Part shown: positions 1 through 8,334 of the stretch, piece after piece
Numbering within the stretch: position 1 is the stretch's first letter
Layout: every line of letters begins with the position of its first letter
Source of the DNA: JALYYC01 sp963795805
GTDB taxonomy: Bacteria; Chloroflexota; Dormibacteria; CF-121
Reading direction: 5' to 3'
NCBI GenBank assembly: GCA_963795805.1
Contig: CAWCIV010000001.1
Coordinates: forward strand, 372,001 to 436,000
DNA: 64,000 nt
The notes under the pieces: generated by a model
Seen by the model: the letters and a program-made list of their open reading frames with translations, nothing else
The model's database searches: none
What the model was told of the DNA's origin: nothing
Made by a program: the position numbers and the translations under genes

Positions 1-1
1 C

Positions 2-106
2 AGTCCCGATGTGCCCGCTATGGCTTTCAATCCGGCACTCGAACAGGCGTTCATGCTGGATTCGGCGAAGGTGGCGGCCGCGCTTCGGGCCCTGGCGCGC
101 TACTGA
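2..106 (+). CDS. C-terminal end of an unidentified protein (partial)
   Basis: An open frame enters from the left edge and stops at TGA 104-106, giving 34 residues that end in LRALARY. The stretch is rich in Ala, Leu and charged residues, as in a C-terminal helix, and is followed by a strong hairpin, which fits the end of a real gene. Too little remains to name the family. Confidence 0.4.
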   Translation, partial: SPDVPAMAFNPALEQAFMLDSAKVAAALRALARY

Positions 107-144
107 GGCCGCCGTTGGCGTGCCATCTTGCAGGAGGTGGGAGT

Positions 145-182
145 GGGGTCCTGGTTCCGGGGGGCTTGGAACAAGGGACCCC
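145..182. terminator. Hairpin between convergent genes (likely bidirectional terminator)
   Basis: The arm at 145-158 pairs with 168-182 across a nine-base loop, with one bulge and mainly G-C pairs. It lies between the end of the partial plus-strand gene and the end of the minus-strand VOC gene, where a shared terminator is expected. There is no clear T-run, so rho-independent activity is inferred from the stem alone. Confidence 0.5.
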
Positions 183-217
183 GGAATCAAGTATAGGGAC
201 TGTCGGTCACCAATTCA

Positions 218-607
218 CTAGGGAATTGTTTGCATGAATTCGAGCCGATTGCCGAACGGATCCTGCGCATAGAAGCGGTGGTAGCCCGGGATCTGGCGAT
301 CGTCAGTGGTGGCGATTCCGGCCTTGACGAACCGAGCTCGTAGCGCCTCGAGGTCATCCGTCAGCAAGGCCGGATGCCGGCGGGTCGGCGCCACCTCGGG
401 CTCCACCCCACAGTGAAGTTGCTGGGTGCCGCATTGGAACCAAACGCCGCCGCGGTCGGCCAGGCTCGGCGGCTTGTCGACCTCGGGCAGACCGAGGATC
501 TCGCCATAGAATTGCCGCGCCGCCGGTTCGGCGCCACGCGTGATCGCGACCTGGACATGATCGAGGCCGAGGATACGCACCGCGCCGAGTGTAGTTGGAA
601 ACCGCAT
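218..607 (-). CDS. VOC superfamily protein (glyoxalase/bleomycin-resistance fold)
   Basis: The 129-residue product is one vicinal-oxygen-chelate module. It starts at ILGLDHVQVAI, where the His is a usual metal ligand, and ends in DPFGNRLEFMQ with the usual Glu ligand. The length fits a single-domain dioxygenase or lyase-like member, but the substrate cannot be told from sequence. The ATG at 607 leaves only 18 bases before the divergent aminopeptidase gene. A GTG at 580, just before the conserved first strand, fits the family better and would leave room for a promoter, so the true start may be 580. Confidence 0.8.
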   Translation of the reverse strand: MRFPTTLGAVRILGLDHVQVAITRGAEPAARQFYGEILGLPEVDKPPSLADRGGVWFQCGTQQLHCGVEPEVAPTRRHPALLTDDLEALRARFVKAGIATTDDRQIPGYHRFYAQDPFGNRLEFMQTIP

Positions 608-625
608 CCTTAGAATTGGGACACT

Positions 626-1501
626 TTGTCAAAGCAACCTGGGCCTCGTCCGAGCCGGCGGAACGGCGTCTTCATTTCGGTCGACATGGAAGGAATGGCG
701 GGCGTGGTGCACCTGCACCAGGTGATGCGCGGGACGCCCGAATACGAGCGATCCTGCCACCTGATGACGGCCGAGACCAACGCCGCGATCGCCGGTGCGC
801 GACGCGCCGGTGCCACGCGGTTCGTGGTCAATGATTCGCATGGCGACATGCGCAACCTCGTCCTTGACGAACTCGATGACGGGGTCGAGGTGATCAGTGG
901 CGCGGACAAGCCCTACTCGATGGGTGCGGGCCTCGATCCGAGGCTCGAGCTGGCCCTCTTTATTGGGTATCACGCGTCGGTCGGCACCGAAGGCGCCATC
1001 ATGGACCATACCTACGGCGGTCGCACGATCTACGCCCTTCGGATCAACGGCCGGGAGCAGAGCGAGGCCTCCCTGAACGCGGCGCTAGCCGGATCCTTCG
1101 GGGTGCGGACCGGGCTCATAACCGGCGATCGAGCCACGATCGAGGAGGCCACGGCCGTCCTGCCCGGCATCGAGGGGGTGATCGTCAAAGAAGCCCTTGG
1201 CAGACAGGCGGCCCAATCGCTGCACCCGCTCGAGGCCTGCCGGCGGATCGAGGCGGGCGCCTTTCGCGCCTACACGACGCGAGCCGAGCGCCCGCTTTAC
1301 CAGCCCAAAGGCCCGTTCACACTCGAGATCGATTGGATGAACGCGAGCATGGCCGATCTGTGCGTTCAGATCCCCGAGGTGGAGCGGGCCGGTGGGCGAA
1401 CCGTCCGCTACCGGACGGCGGATTTCCAGACCTGCTACCGCATGCTGCTGGCACTGCTGGTCATGGCGACGCCGGCAGCCTTCCCGTATCCGCGGCCATG
1501 A
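626..1501 (+). CDS. M55 family D-aminopeptidase (DppA-like)
   Basis: The 291-residue product has the M55 signatures in order: SVDMEG near residue 20 (metal Asp and Glu), NDSHGDMRN (His72), GYHASVG (His116), DHTYGG (His128) and NGRE (Glu144). These are the zinc ligands and active-site residues of DppA, which cleaves D-Ala peptides, so a role in peptidoglycan peptide recycling is likely. No ATG precedes the first strand; TTG 626 is the only reasonable start. The 3' end overlaps trpD by four bases (ATGA), so the two are translationally coupled although unrelated in pathway. Confidence 0.85.
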   Translation: MSKQPGPRPSRRNGVFISVDMEGMAGVVHLHQVMRGTPEYERSCHLMTAETNAAIAGARRAGATRFVVNDSHGDMRNLVLDELDDGVEVISGADKPYSMGAGLDPRLELALFIGYHASVGTEGAIMDHTYGGRTIYALRINGREQSEASLNAALAGSFGVRTGLITGDRATIEEATAVLPGIEGVIVKEALGRQAAQSLHPLEACRRIEAGAFRAYTTRAERPLYQPKGPFTLEIDWMNASMADLCVQIPEVERAGGRTVRYRTADFQTCYRMLLALLVMATPAAFPYPRP

Positions 1502-2520
1502 CCCCGGCCGAGGCGATCGAGCAACTCCTGCTGGGCCGTCCCTTCGATCGCGCGCAGGCTCAGGGGGTGATGGACCAGGTGATGTCGGGCGAGGCCACGC
1601 CGGTCCAGATCGCCGGCATCGTGATCGCGCTGCGGGCGAAGGGTGAGACCGTCGAGGAGATGACGGGATTTGTCGACTCCATGCGCACCCATGCCACGCG
1701 CCTCCGTGCGCCGGCCGGTGCGATCGATACCTGCGGGACCGGTGGCGACCGCACCGGCACCTTCAACATTTCGACGGCGGCCGCGATGGTCGCAGCCGGC
1801 GCGGGGGTGCCTGTCGCTAAACACGGGAACCGGGCGGCGTCCAGCCGATGCGGCAGCGCGGACGTGCTCGAAGCGCTCGGCGTCGACATCACCCTCGGTC
1901 CGTCGGGTGTCGAGTCCTGCCTGGATGAGGCGGGCATGGGATTCTGCTTCGCGCCCACGTTCCACCCCGCGATGCGGTACGCAGGACCGGCCCGACGTGA
2001 GCTCGGGGTGCGAACAGTCTTCAACATCCTCGGTCCGCTCGCGAACCCGGCGCGGGTGCGGCGGCAGGCGCTCGGAGTCGGCGCGCCAGGCCTCGCCCCG
2101 TTGATGGTCCGCGTGCTGAAGGATCTCGGTCACGAGCGGGCGCTGGTCTTCTATGGGGAAGACGGTCTTGATGAGCTGACGACGACAGGGCCCTCCCACG
2201 TCTACCAGCTGATCGGCAACGAGCTCAGCGATTACGAACTCGACCCGGGCAGTCTCGGGTTGGCCCGCTCATCGCCGCGCGACCTGGCCGGCGGTACGCC
2301 TCCAGAGAACGCGACCCTGGTCCGAGGGATCCTGGGCGGCGAGACCGGCCCGAGGCGCGACGTGGTGCTCCTCAATTCGGCGGCGGCATTGATCGCCGCG
2401 GGCAAGACTGACGACTGGCGAGAGGGGCTGGACATCGCGGCGGAGTCGCTCGACTCCAGGCGGGCGGCAGGCGTCCTCGACCGGTTGGTGAAAACGTCGC
2501 GGGCGGTGAAGGGAAGCTAG
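1498..2520 (+). CDS. trpD: Anthranilate phosphoribosyltransferase
   Basis: This enzyme joins anthranilate to PRPP in tryptophan synthesis. The 340-residue product has the usual length and carries the PRPP loop CGTGGDRTGTFNIST, the anthranilate-site motif KHGNRAASSRCGSADVLEALG in part, and the ELGVRTVFNILGPLANPA segment. The frame is open further upstream, but ATG 1498 sits in an ATGA overlap with the aminopeptidase stop and gives the standard N-terminal helix. No other trp gene is nearby, so trpD is separated from the rest of the pathway. Confidence 0.95.
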   Translation: MTPAEAIEQLLLGRPFDRAQAQGVMDQVMSGEATPVQIAGIVIALRAKGETVEEMTGFVDSMRTHATRLRAPAGAIDTCGTGGDRTGTFNISTAAAMVAAGAGVPVAKHGNRAASSRCGSADVLEALGVDITLGPSGVESCLDEAGMGFCFAPTFHPAMRYAGPARRELGVRTVFNILGPLANPARVRRQALGVGAPGLAPLMVRVLKDLGHERALVFYGEDGLDELTTTGPSHVYQLIGNELSDYELDPGSLGLARSSPRDLAGGTPPENATLVRGILGGETGPRRDVVLLNSAAALIAAGKTDDWREGLDIAAESLDSRRAAGVLDRLVKTSRAVKGS

Positions 2521-2521
2521 G

Positions 2522-2644
2522 CTAGCCGGCCGCCAGGCCGACGACCGCGCTCGCCAGCAGCAGCAAACCGACCAGGCCTGCGACCGCCCAGATGGCCCAG
2601 TAGGTAACTCCAGAAAGGCGACGATTGCGACGAAGTCGTCGCAT
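2522..2644 (-). CDS. Possible 40-residue single-pass membrane protein
   Basis: A minus-strand frame encodes a very basic start (MRRLRRNRR) followed by one hydrophobic helix of about 22 residues ending in LLLLASAVVGLAAG. The positive-inside then helix pattern is what a small membrane protein shows. The gene fills the gap between trpD and the leuB-like gene. There is no convincing Shine-Dalgarno sequence and composition alone could give such a frame, so this is tentative. Confidence 0.3.
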   Translation of the reverse strand: MRRLRRNRRLSGVTYWAIWAVAGLVGLLLLASAVVGLAAG

Positions 2645-2740
2645 TTTGCCAAAGGCGGCGGTTGTCCCGTTTTCGTCAGTTGCCACTCTCTACCGTATCG
2701 CCGAAATGGGCCGAAACTTTCGCGCAAGACGGGTCTCGAT

Positions 2741-3808
2741 ATGCTGTACGGGATGCCGCTGCGGATCGCCGTCGTGCCAGGCGATGGCATCGGACCCGAG
2801 GTCATCGAGCAGGGCGTCAGGGTCCTCGAGGCTGCCACCACCGGGACAGGCGCGGCCTTGCAGTTCACCCACTACGATGTCGGCGCGGAGCGCTATCTGC
2901 GGACCAGGGAGATCCTGCCCGACAGCGTCTTCGCGGAGTTGCAGGCCACCGACGCCATCTATCTGGGAGCCATCGGCGATCCTCGCGTCAAAGATCCCCA
3001 GTACGCCGCCGGCATCCTGTTGCGGCTGCGGTTCGAGCTCGATCTCTGGGCGAATCTTCGACCATCGACGTTGCTCGCGCCCGAGCTCACGCCGCTGCGC
3101 GACGTGACATCGATCGACCTCGTCGTCGTGCGCGAGAACACCGAAGGCGCGTACGTCGGAATCGGCGGACAGTTCAAGCGCGGCACGATGGATGAGGTCG
3201 CGATCCAGGAGGACGTCAACACCCGGCTCGGCGTCGAACGCGTCATCCGCTACGCCTTCGAGCTGGCCCGCGAGCGCAGGGCCGCGGGCCATGCCGGCGG
3301 CCTGACGATGGTCGACAAGAGCAACGCGCTCTATCACGCGCACGATCTGTGGCAGCGGGTGTTTTTGCTCGAGCGGGAGCGTTCGGCCGACATTCCGGCG
3401 GACCATCTGTATGTGGACGTCGCCGCCATGCAGCTGGTCCGGCGCCCGGCGGATTTCAACGTGGTCGTGACCTCCAACATGTTTGGCGACATCTTGAGTG
3501 ACCTCGCCTCGGAGCTCGTCGGCGGACTCGGGCAGGCACCGTCGGCAAACATCAACCCGGAAACCCGACGTGGGCTGTTCGAGCCGGTCCATGGGTCCGC
3601 GCCCAAGCATGCTGGCAAGGGCACTGCCAATCCTGTCGGGGCCATCCTCTCGGGCGCCATGATGTTGCGCCACCTGGGAGCGACCGACGCCGCGGACCGG
3701 ATCGAGCACGCGGTCGCCGGGGCCGTACGTGACGGAGCCACGACAAAGGACCTGGGCGGCTCGCTGACGACCCGGGGCGCCGCGGACGCCGTGCTCGCCA
3801 GACTCTGA
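2741..3808 (+). CDS. leuB: 3-isopropylmalate dehydrogenase family protein (LeuB-like)
   Basis: The product is a beta-decarboxylating dehydrogenase of the isocitrate/isopropylmalate family. It shows the PGDGIGPEV start, the ENTEGAYVG loop, the catalytic Lys in VDKSNALY, and the metal Asp residues in NMFGDILSDLAS, then GSAPKHAGKGTANP for NAD binding. At 355 residues it matches LeuB. Homoisocitrate or tartrate dehydrogenase relatives cannot be excluded. ATG 2753 (MPLRIAVVPG) is an equally good start. The dehydratase gene follows 24 bases later, which supports a role in leucine-type 2-oxoacid chain elongation. Confidence 0.88.
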   Translation: MLYGMPLRIAVVPGDGIGPEVIEQGVRVLEAATTGTGAALQFTHYDVGAERYLRTREILPDSVFAELQATDAIYLGAIGDPRVKDPQYAAGILLRLRFELDLWANLRPSTLLAPELTPLRDVTSIDLVVVRENTEGAYVGIGGQFKRGTMDEVAIQEDVNTRLGVERVIRYAFELARERRAAGHAGGLTMVDKSNALYHAHDLWQRVFLLERERSADIPADHLYVDVAAMQLVRRPADFNVVVTSNMFGDILSDLASELVGGLGQAPSANINPETRRGLFEPVHGSAPKHAGKGTANPVGAILSGAMMLRHLGATDAADRIEHAVAGAVRDGATTKDLGGSLTTRGAADAVLARL

Positions 3809-3832
3809 TCGACCGCTGCAGGTGAGAGAATC

Positions 3833-5893
3833 ATGCGTATCGACGCCCTCGTAAATACGATCCAGCCCGCGCGCGTAAAGGCAGATGCGCCGGCTTCACC
3901 GCGATCAGCAAGCGCTCCAGAGCGCAGCCAGGCGGGGAACCAGGACCACAGGATCGAGGGCACGGCGCTGATCTTCTGGGACAAGAAGATCCCGGGGAAG
4001 AAATTGGACGCGATCGACACAGACCAGATCACGCCGGCCGATGATTGCGTTTCCGAAAGCCTGGAAAGACTCGACGAGCGCTGGAAGGCGGGATCGTTCC
4101 GCTACCTGATGCCGGACTTCCGGCAACGCGTGCATCGTGGTGAGAACTTCGTCATCGCGGGGGAGCGGTTCGGCATCGGCTCGTCGCGCGAGATGAGCCC
4201 CGCCGGCCTCAAGGCAGTGGCCGAGGAGGTCGGGCTGGAACTTGTCATCGTCTGTGGTGATGGGGTGGGGGATATCTTCCGCCGCAACGCGCTGAACCTC
4301 GGTCTTACCGTCGTGCAGAGCCGAGACGCGGTCGAGGAGGCGCAGGAAGGCGACCGTTTCTCGCTGGACCTTGCCACCCGCCGGCTGACGAACGAGACGC
4401 GGCACAGGACATACGACCCAGTGCCGCTAACCCCCAAGGAAGAGGACATCCGCAAGTCCGGAGGCATCATCGCGATCGGCCGCCGAGAGTTTGCCGAATC
4501 CGTTGAGCAAAATCCGGCGGTCGTGTGGCCGGATGCGAAAGCCGCCAGGACCCTCTCGACGTCAGAGCAGATCGTCTGGGCGCACCGTGTCGACAAGGAT
4601 GCCGAGGTCCGACCCGGAGCGACGATTCGTGTCTGGTGCGACCTGCTGCCGGCATCCGACGGCACCGCGCCGTTCTCGATCCACACCTTCAACCAGATCA
4701 CCGGCGGGAGTACGATCTTCCCCCGCCAGGCGGCGATCGCGAACGATCACTTTGTCTTTTCCGGCCGCAACGCCGACGACAAGCAGACCTCGATCGGCCG
4801 CGACTTCGCCCGGCTCCAGGGAATTCGCAAGCCGTATTACGCCACGCCGGGCGATGGGATTTTTCACTTCTACTTTCCGGAGCAGGGCCTGGTCATTCCC
4901 GGGGCCTTCATTCCTGGTGCGGATTCCCACAGCCGGGCGTACGGTGCGTACGGGGCCATCGGGGTCGGAGTCGGGAGCACGCAGCTCGGGTTCGGCTGGT
5001 CGACCGGCTACATCTATTTCACGCCCGCCAGGCGGCGGCGCGTTGTCTTCACGGGCAAGCTGCGGCCCTGGGTGAGCGGCAAGGATGTGGTCCTGGCGTT
5101 ACTCCGGCGCTGGGGCAAGGCGCAAGCGCAGGGGATGAGCGTGGAGTTCGTCGATGCCGACCGGCAGCTCCCGATCCCGTACCGGAACACGATCGCCAAC
5201 ATGATGGCCGAGGCGGAGGCGCAGAACGGGATCTTTGCAGCCGACGAGGTGACCCTCGACTGGTACCGGCGCAAGGGCATTGCGAACCTCCCCTATCCAA
5301 CGATCGAGCCCGGTCGTGACGTCAGCTGGGACATCGACGAAACGCTGGATCTGACCGACTTGGTGCCGTTCGTCGCCAAGCCCTTCGCCCCGGGCAACGC
5401 CTTTCCGGCCGACGAGGTCGCGCTCGAGAAGCTTCGATTCGACAAGGCGTTCATCGGCTCGTGCACCAACGGTGGCTACGACGACTTGCTCGAGGCGGCG
5501 TTGGTGATCCGTGCCGGCCGCGAGAAGGGATTCGAGAAGGCGCCCCAGCAGTTCGTCGTCTTCCCGGGGTCCGGCGGCGTCAAGCGCGACATCGAAAATC
5601 CCGAGCCCCGCCTCGGTGGCGAATCCGTGGCCGCGACGCTTCGATCAGTCGGCGCCGAGATCCGCGATTCCTGGTGCGGCCCCTGCTTCGGGCAGGGCCC
5701 GGACGCGCTCAAGAAGGGCGAGGTGGCGATCACCTCGTTCAACCGCAACTGGCAGAACCGGATGGGCGTCGGGGGCCTCGGCTACCTGGCCAGCCCCGCG
5801 GTGGTTGCCTCTTCGGCACTGCTCGGCTACATGGCCGGGCCGTCCTCACTCGGGATCGAGTGGGATCCGGAACGCTTCGACGTTTCGACCTAG
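3833..5893 (+). CDS. Single-chain isopropylmalate dehydratase / aconitase family, small domain first (LeuD-LeuC order)
   Basis: The 686-residue protein joins both dehydratase subunits. Residues about 40-215 form the LeuD-like swivel domain (GERFGIGSSREMSPAGLKA; DIFRRNALNLGL). Residues about 240-686 are LeuC-like, with PGADSHSRAYGAYG and the 4Fe-4S cysteines in GSCTNGGYDD and SWCGPCFGQGPD. Swivel before core is the order seen in AcnB, and the reverse of fungal Leu1 and AcnA. The first 40 residues look disordered. It lies directly downstream of the LeuB-like gene, so isopropylmalate isomerisation is the likely job, but homoaconitase or another substrate is possible. Confidence 0.85.
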   Translation: MRIDALVNTIQPARVKADAPASPRSASAPERSQAGNQDHRIEGTALIFWDKKIPGKKLDAIDTDQITPADDCVSESLERLDERWKAGSFRYLMPDFRQRVHRGENFVIAGERFGIGSSREMSPAGLKAVAEEVGLELVIVCGDGVGDIFRRNALNLGLTVVQSRDAVEEAQEGDRFSLDLATRRLTNETRHRTYDPVPLTPKEEDIRKSGGIIAIGRREFAESVEQNPAVVWPDAKAARTLSTSEQIVWAHRVDKDAEVRPGATIRVWCDLLPASDGTAPFSIHTFNQITGGSTIFPRQAAIANDHFVFSGRNADDKQTSIGRDFARLQGIRKPYYATPGDGIFHFYFPEQGLVIPGAFIPGADSHSRAYGAYGAIGVGVGSTQLGFGWSTGYIYFTPARRRRVVFTGKLRPWVSGKDVVLALLRRWGKAQAQGMSVEFVDADRQLPIPYRNTIANMMAEAEAQNGIFAADEVTLDWYRRKGIANLPYPTIEPGRDVSWDIDETLDLTDLVPFVAKPFAPGNAFPADEVALEKLRFDKAFIGSCTNGGYDDLLEAALVIRAGREKGFEKAPQQFVVFPGSGGVKRDIENPEPRLGGESVAATLRSVGAEIRDSWCGPCFGQGPDALKKGEVAITSFNRNWQNRMGVGGLGYLASPAVVASSALLGYMAGPSSLGIEWDPERFDVST

Positions 5894-5909
5894 GCCGCTA
5901 TAGGTTTTT
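5888..5909. terminator. Weak hairpin with T-run between convergent ends
   Basis: ACCTA at 5888-5892 pairs with TAGGT at 5901-5905 and is followed by a short run of T. It overlaps the stop codons of the dehydratase and the converging LeuA-like gene. The five-base stem is weak, so this is only a candidate plus-strand terminator. Confidence 0.3.
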
Positions 5910-7136
5910 CGGAATCCCGTTCACGATTGCCGTTAGCTCGGGCTCGTTCAGCAGGCTGCTCCCTTGCTTGGCCCTGTCGACGATGGTTCGAACGAGTTCA
6001 GGATCGGGCGCGATGCCGCGCTGCTCGAGCCAGAAAATGACGTTTGATTCGCCACTCATCGGGCCGATTTCGATCACCTGCTCGCAGCCGAACAGGTCGG
6101 CCGGCACGCCGGAATAGACACGGTTGGCGAGCCAGTCGTCACCTTTGCGCATTGCCTTGATCACGGCAGCGGCATGGACACCGGTGGCAGTTCGGAACGC
6201 GTCGGCGCCGAGGACAGGGTAGTTCGCCGGGATCGCCATCCCGGTTCCTTCGGCGATCACCTCGCCCATTTCCTTCAGCCTGGTCAGGTCCGTGTCAATC
6301 CAGCCGAGCAGTTTGAAGTTGACCAGCAGCAAATCGAGATGCGTGTTGCCGACGCGTTCGCCCAGACCCAGGGCGCAGCCGTGGATCCGGTCGGCGCCGG
6401 CCATGGCTGCCTCAATCGCATTGATCAGTCCGAGACCGCGGTCGCTGTGCCCGTGCCAATCGAGGCCAACGTCCGGGTTCATTGCATCGAGCATCGTCCG
6501 AACGTGTTTGACGATGGCGCGGACGCCGTCGGGCGTCGAGTGGCCAACGGTGTCGCAGACGGCGACGCGTTGCGCGCCCTCCTCGATGGCCGTGCCAAAG
6601 AGCCGCTTCAGCGTGTCGGGATGGGCGCGGGTGGTGTCCTCGGTGACGAACATCACGGACAGCTGGTTCTGGCGCGCGAAGCGAACCGCCTTGCGCGTGT
6701 TGTCCACCATCTGCTCGATCGTCCAGCCCTCGGCATACTGGCGGATCGGGCTCGACCCGATGAAGGCTGCGACCTCGATCGGGATGCCGACGCGCTGCGA
6801 GATCCCGACGACCGGACGGATGTCGACCTCGAGCGTTCGGGCAGCGCAGAGCGCCTTGATGCCGAGCCGCTGGTCGCGGATCTCCTCGGCCAGCCGGCCG
6901 ACATGCGTCACGGCACGCGGCCCGGCGCCTGGAAGGCCCAGGTCGATCGAGCCGACACCGAGCTGGTCGGCGAGGTGGAGAAACCGGAGCTTGACGTCGA
7001 CCTCAGGATCGCGGACCGACGGACCCTGGATGCCATCCCGCAGGGTCTCGTCATGGACGGTTACCCGGTGGGCGGGCGGCGGTGGTGCGTCGACGGTGTT
7101 CCAGTCGTAGATCAGGTCGTGATGCTCAGGCATCAA
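5898..7136 (-). CDS. Isopropylmalate/homocitrate synthase family protein (LeuA-like, no regulatory domain)
   Basis: The 412-residue product is a DRE-TIM aldolase. It has HDETLRDGIQG in place of the usual DTTLRDGEQ, the metal motif HGHSDRGLG, and GLGERVGNTHLD. The catalytic barrel is complete, but the C-terminal leucine-sensing domain of classical LeuA is absent, as in homocitrate or citramalate synthases. The Glu to Ile change after DG is unusual. It is the last gene of the 2-oxoacid dehydrogenase operon (11-base overlap with E2) and converges on the leuB-like and dehydratase genes. A condensing role in 2-oxoacid chain elongation is likely; the substrate is not determined. Confidence 0.82.
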   Translation of the reverse strand: MMPEHHDLIYDWNTVDAPPPPAHRVTVHDETLRDGIQGPSVRDPEVDVKLRFLHLADQLGVGSIDLGLPGAGPRAVTHVGRLAEEIRDQRLGIKALCAARTLEVDIRPVVGISQRVGIPIEVAAFIGSSPIRQYAEGWTIEQMVDNTRKAVRFARQNQLSVMFVTEDTTRAHPDTLKRLFGTAIEEGAQRVAVCDTVGHSTPDGVRAIVKHVRTMLDAMNPDVGLDWHGHSDRGLGLINAIEAAMAGADRIHGCALGLGERVGNTHLDLLLVNFKLLGWIDTDLTRLKEMGEVIAEGTGMAIPANYPVLGADAFRTATGVHAAAVIKAMRKGDDWLANRVYSGVPADLFGCEQVIEIGPMSGESNVIFWLEQRGIAPDPELVRTIVDRAKQGSSLLNEPELTAIVNGIPKNL

Positions 7137-8334
7137 GCATTTCCAGCCGTTTGACCAGGTGGGTCAAGAACTCCGTTGCCATCGCCCCATCGACGATGCG
7201 GTGGTCGACTGAGATCGAGATCCATGCCCCGGGCCGGGCGACGACCTGGCCATCGACGACCATTGCTCGCGGCTTGATCGCGCCGAAACCAACGACGCAG
7301 CACTCGGGCGGGTTGATGATCGGCGTTCCCGTTTCGACTGGACCGCTGGCCCCGACGTTGGTGATCGTAATCGTGCCGCCGGTCATTTGGACGGGGGTCA
7401 GCGCGCCAGCGCGCGCCCCCTCGATGAGCTTGCTGCTTTGCTCAGCGATCGCGCGGAGATTCAGATCGTCGGCGTTTCGGATGACTGGAACCAGCAGGCC
7501 CTTGTCAGTGTTGACCGCGATGCCAACGTTGATCGCCTCCTTGACGATGATCTCGTCCTTTGCGTCGTCCCAGGAGCTGTTCAGCATCGGGAAGGCTTTG
7601 ACGGCCGCAGCCACCTCGCGGATGAAATACGGGAGGGGAGTCAGCGATGCGCCGCTGGCTTTCGCGGCGGCCCGCTTCTCGGTGAGGGTCGTCGCATCAA
7701 AGATGGCGAACTCAGTGAACTGCGGGATGGTCGAGACCGAGCGGACCATCTGACGCGCGATCGCCTTGCGCAGGCCGACCACGCTCACCCGCCGCTCGCC
7801 GTCTATGGGAGCGGGAGCCGCCAGCTCAGGCTTGTGCCCGCCACCTCCGGTGGCAGCCTCGACGTCGGCGCGAGTGATCCGGCCGCCCGGACCGGTCCCA
7901 CTGATCCTGGCCAGGTCGACGCCCTTTTCTTTCGCGAGCTGCCGAACGAAGGGCGCCGCGCGAACGTCGCCCGATGACTCAGCCTGGGAGGCTGCGGCCC
8001 TTGGCCGGCGGCGAATTCCGGATTCGGGACCGGCGCCCGGGCCATAGCCGACGAGCGTGCTGGGGGCCGCCTCGGCCTCGGTCTCGGTCTCGGCCTCGGC
8101 AGCGATGGTGATGAGCGGCGCACCGACGTCCACTGACTCGCCCGGCTTCGCATGCAGGCGCCTGACGATTCCGCGATACGGTGACGGGATGACAACGACC
8201 GCCTTCGCGGTCTCGACGTCGCAGAGGGGGGCGTTGACCTCCACCTCGGCGCCTTCTTCGACATGCCAGCTCATCAGCTGTGCCTCGGTCAGACCCTCCC
8301 CGAGGTCCGGTAGGCGGAAGGTCTGATCAGCCAT
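7126..8334 (-). CDS. 2-oxoacid dehydrogenase E2 (dihydrolipoyl acyltransferase)
   Basis: The product has the E2 layout: a lipoyl domain (residues 1-80) with the lipoylated Lys44 in DVETAKA; an acidic Glu/Thr/Ala linker; a peripheral-subunit binding domain (APFVRQLAKEKGVDL ... GPGGRITRADVE); and a catalytic core ending in DHRIVDG with the catalytic His. It passes acyl groups from E1 to CoA. The linker and core suit a branched-chain 2-oxoacid or pyruvate complex. MADQTF at 8334 is chosen because the lipoyl domain begins there and it overlaps the E1beta stop by eight bases. No E3 gene is nearby. Confidence 0.92.
   Translation of the reverse strand: MADQTFRLPDLGEGLTEAQLMSWHVEEGAEVEVNAPLCDVETAKAVVVIPSPYRGIVRRLHAKPGESVDVGAPLITIAAEAETETEAEAAPSTLVGYGPGAGPESGIRRRPRAAASQAESSGDVRAAPFVRQLAKEKGVDLARISGTGPGGRITRADVEAATGGGGHKPELAAPAPIDGERRVSVVGLRKAIARQMVRSVSTIPQFTEFAIFDATTLTEKRAAAKASGASLTPLPYFIREVAAAVKAFPMLNSSWDDAKDEIIVKEAINVGIAVNTDKGLLVPVIRNADDLNLRAIAEQSSKLIEGARAGALTPVQMTGGTITITNVGASGPVETGTPIINPPECCVVGFGAIKPRAMVVDGQVVARPGAWISISVDHRIVDGAMATEFLTHLVKRLEMLDA

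Noticed and set aside
1333..1497. An upstream extension of trpD by 55 codons.
   Set aside because: It lies in the aminopeptidase gene in another frame, and ATG 1498 matches the trpD family start.
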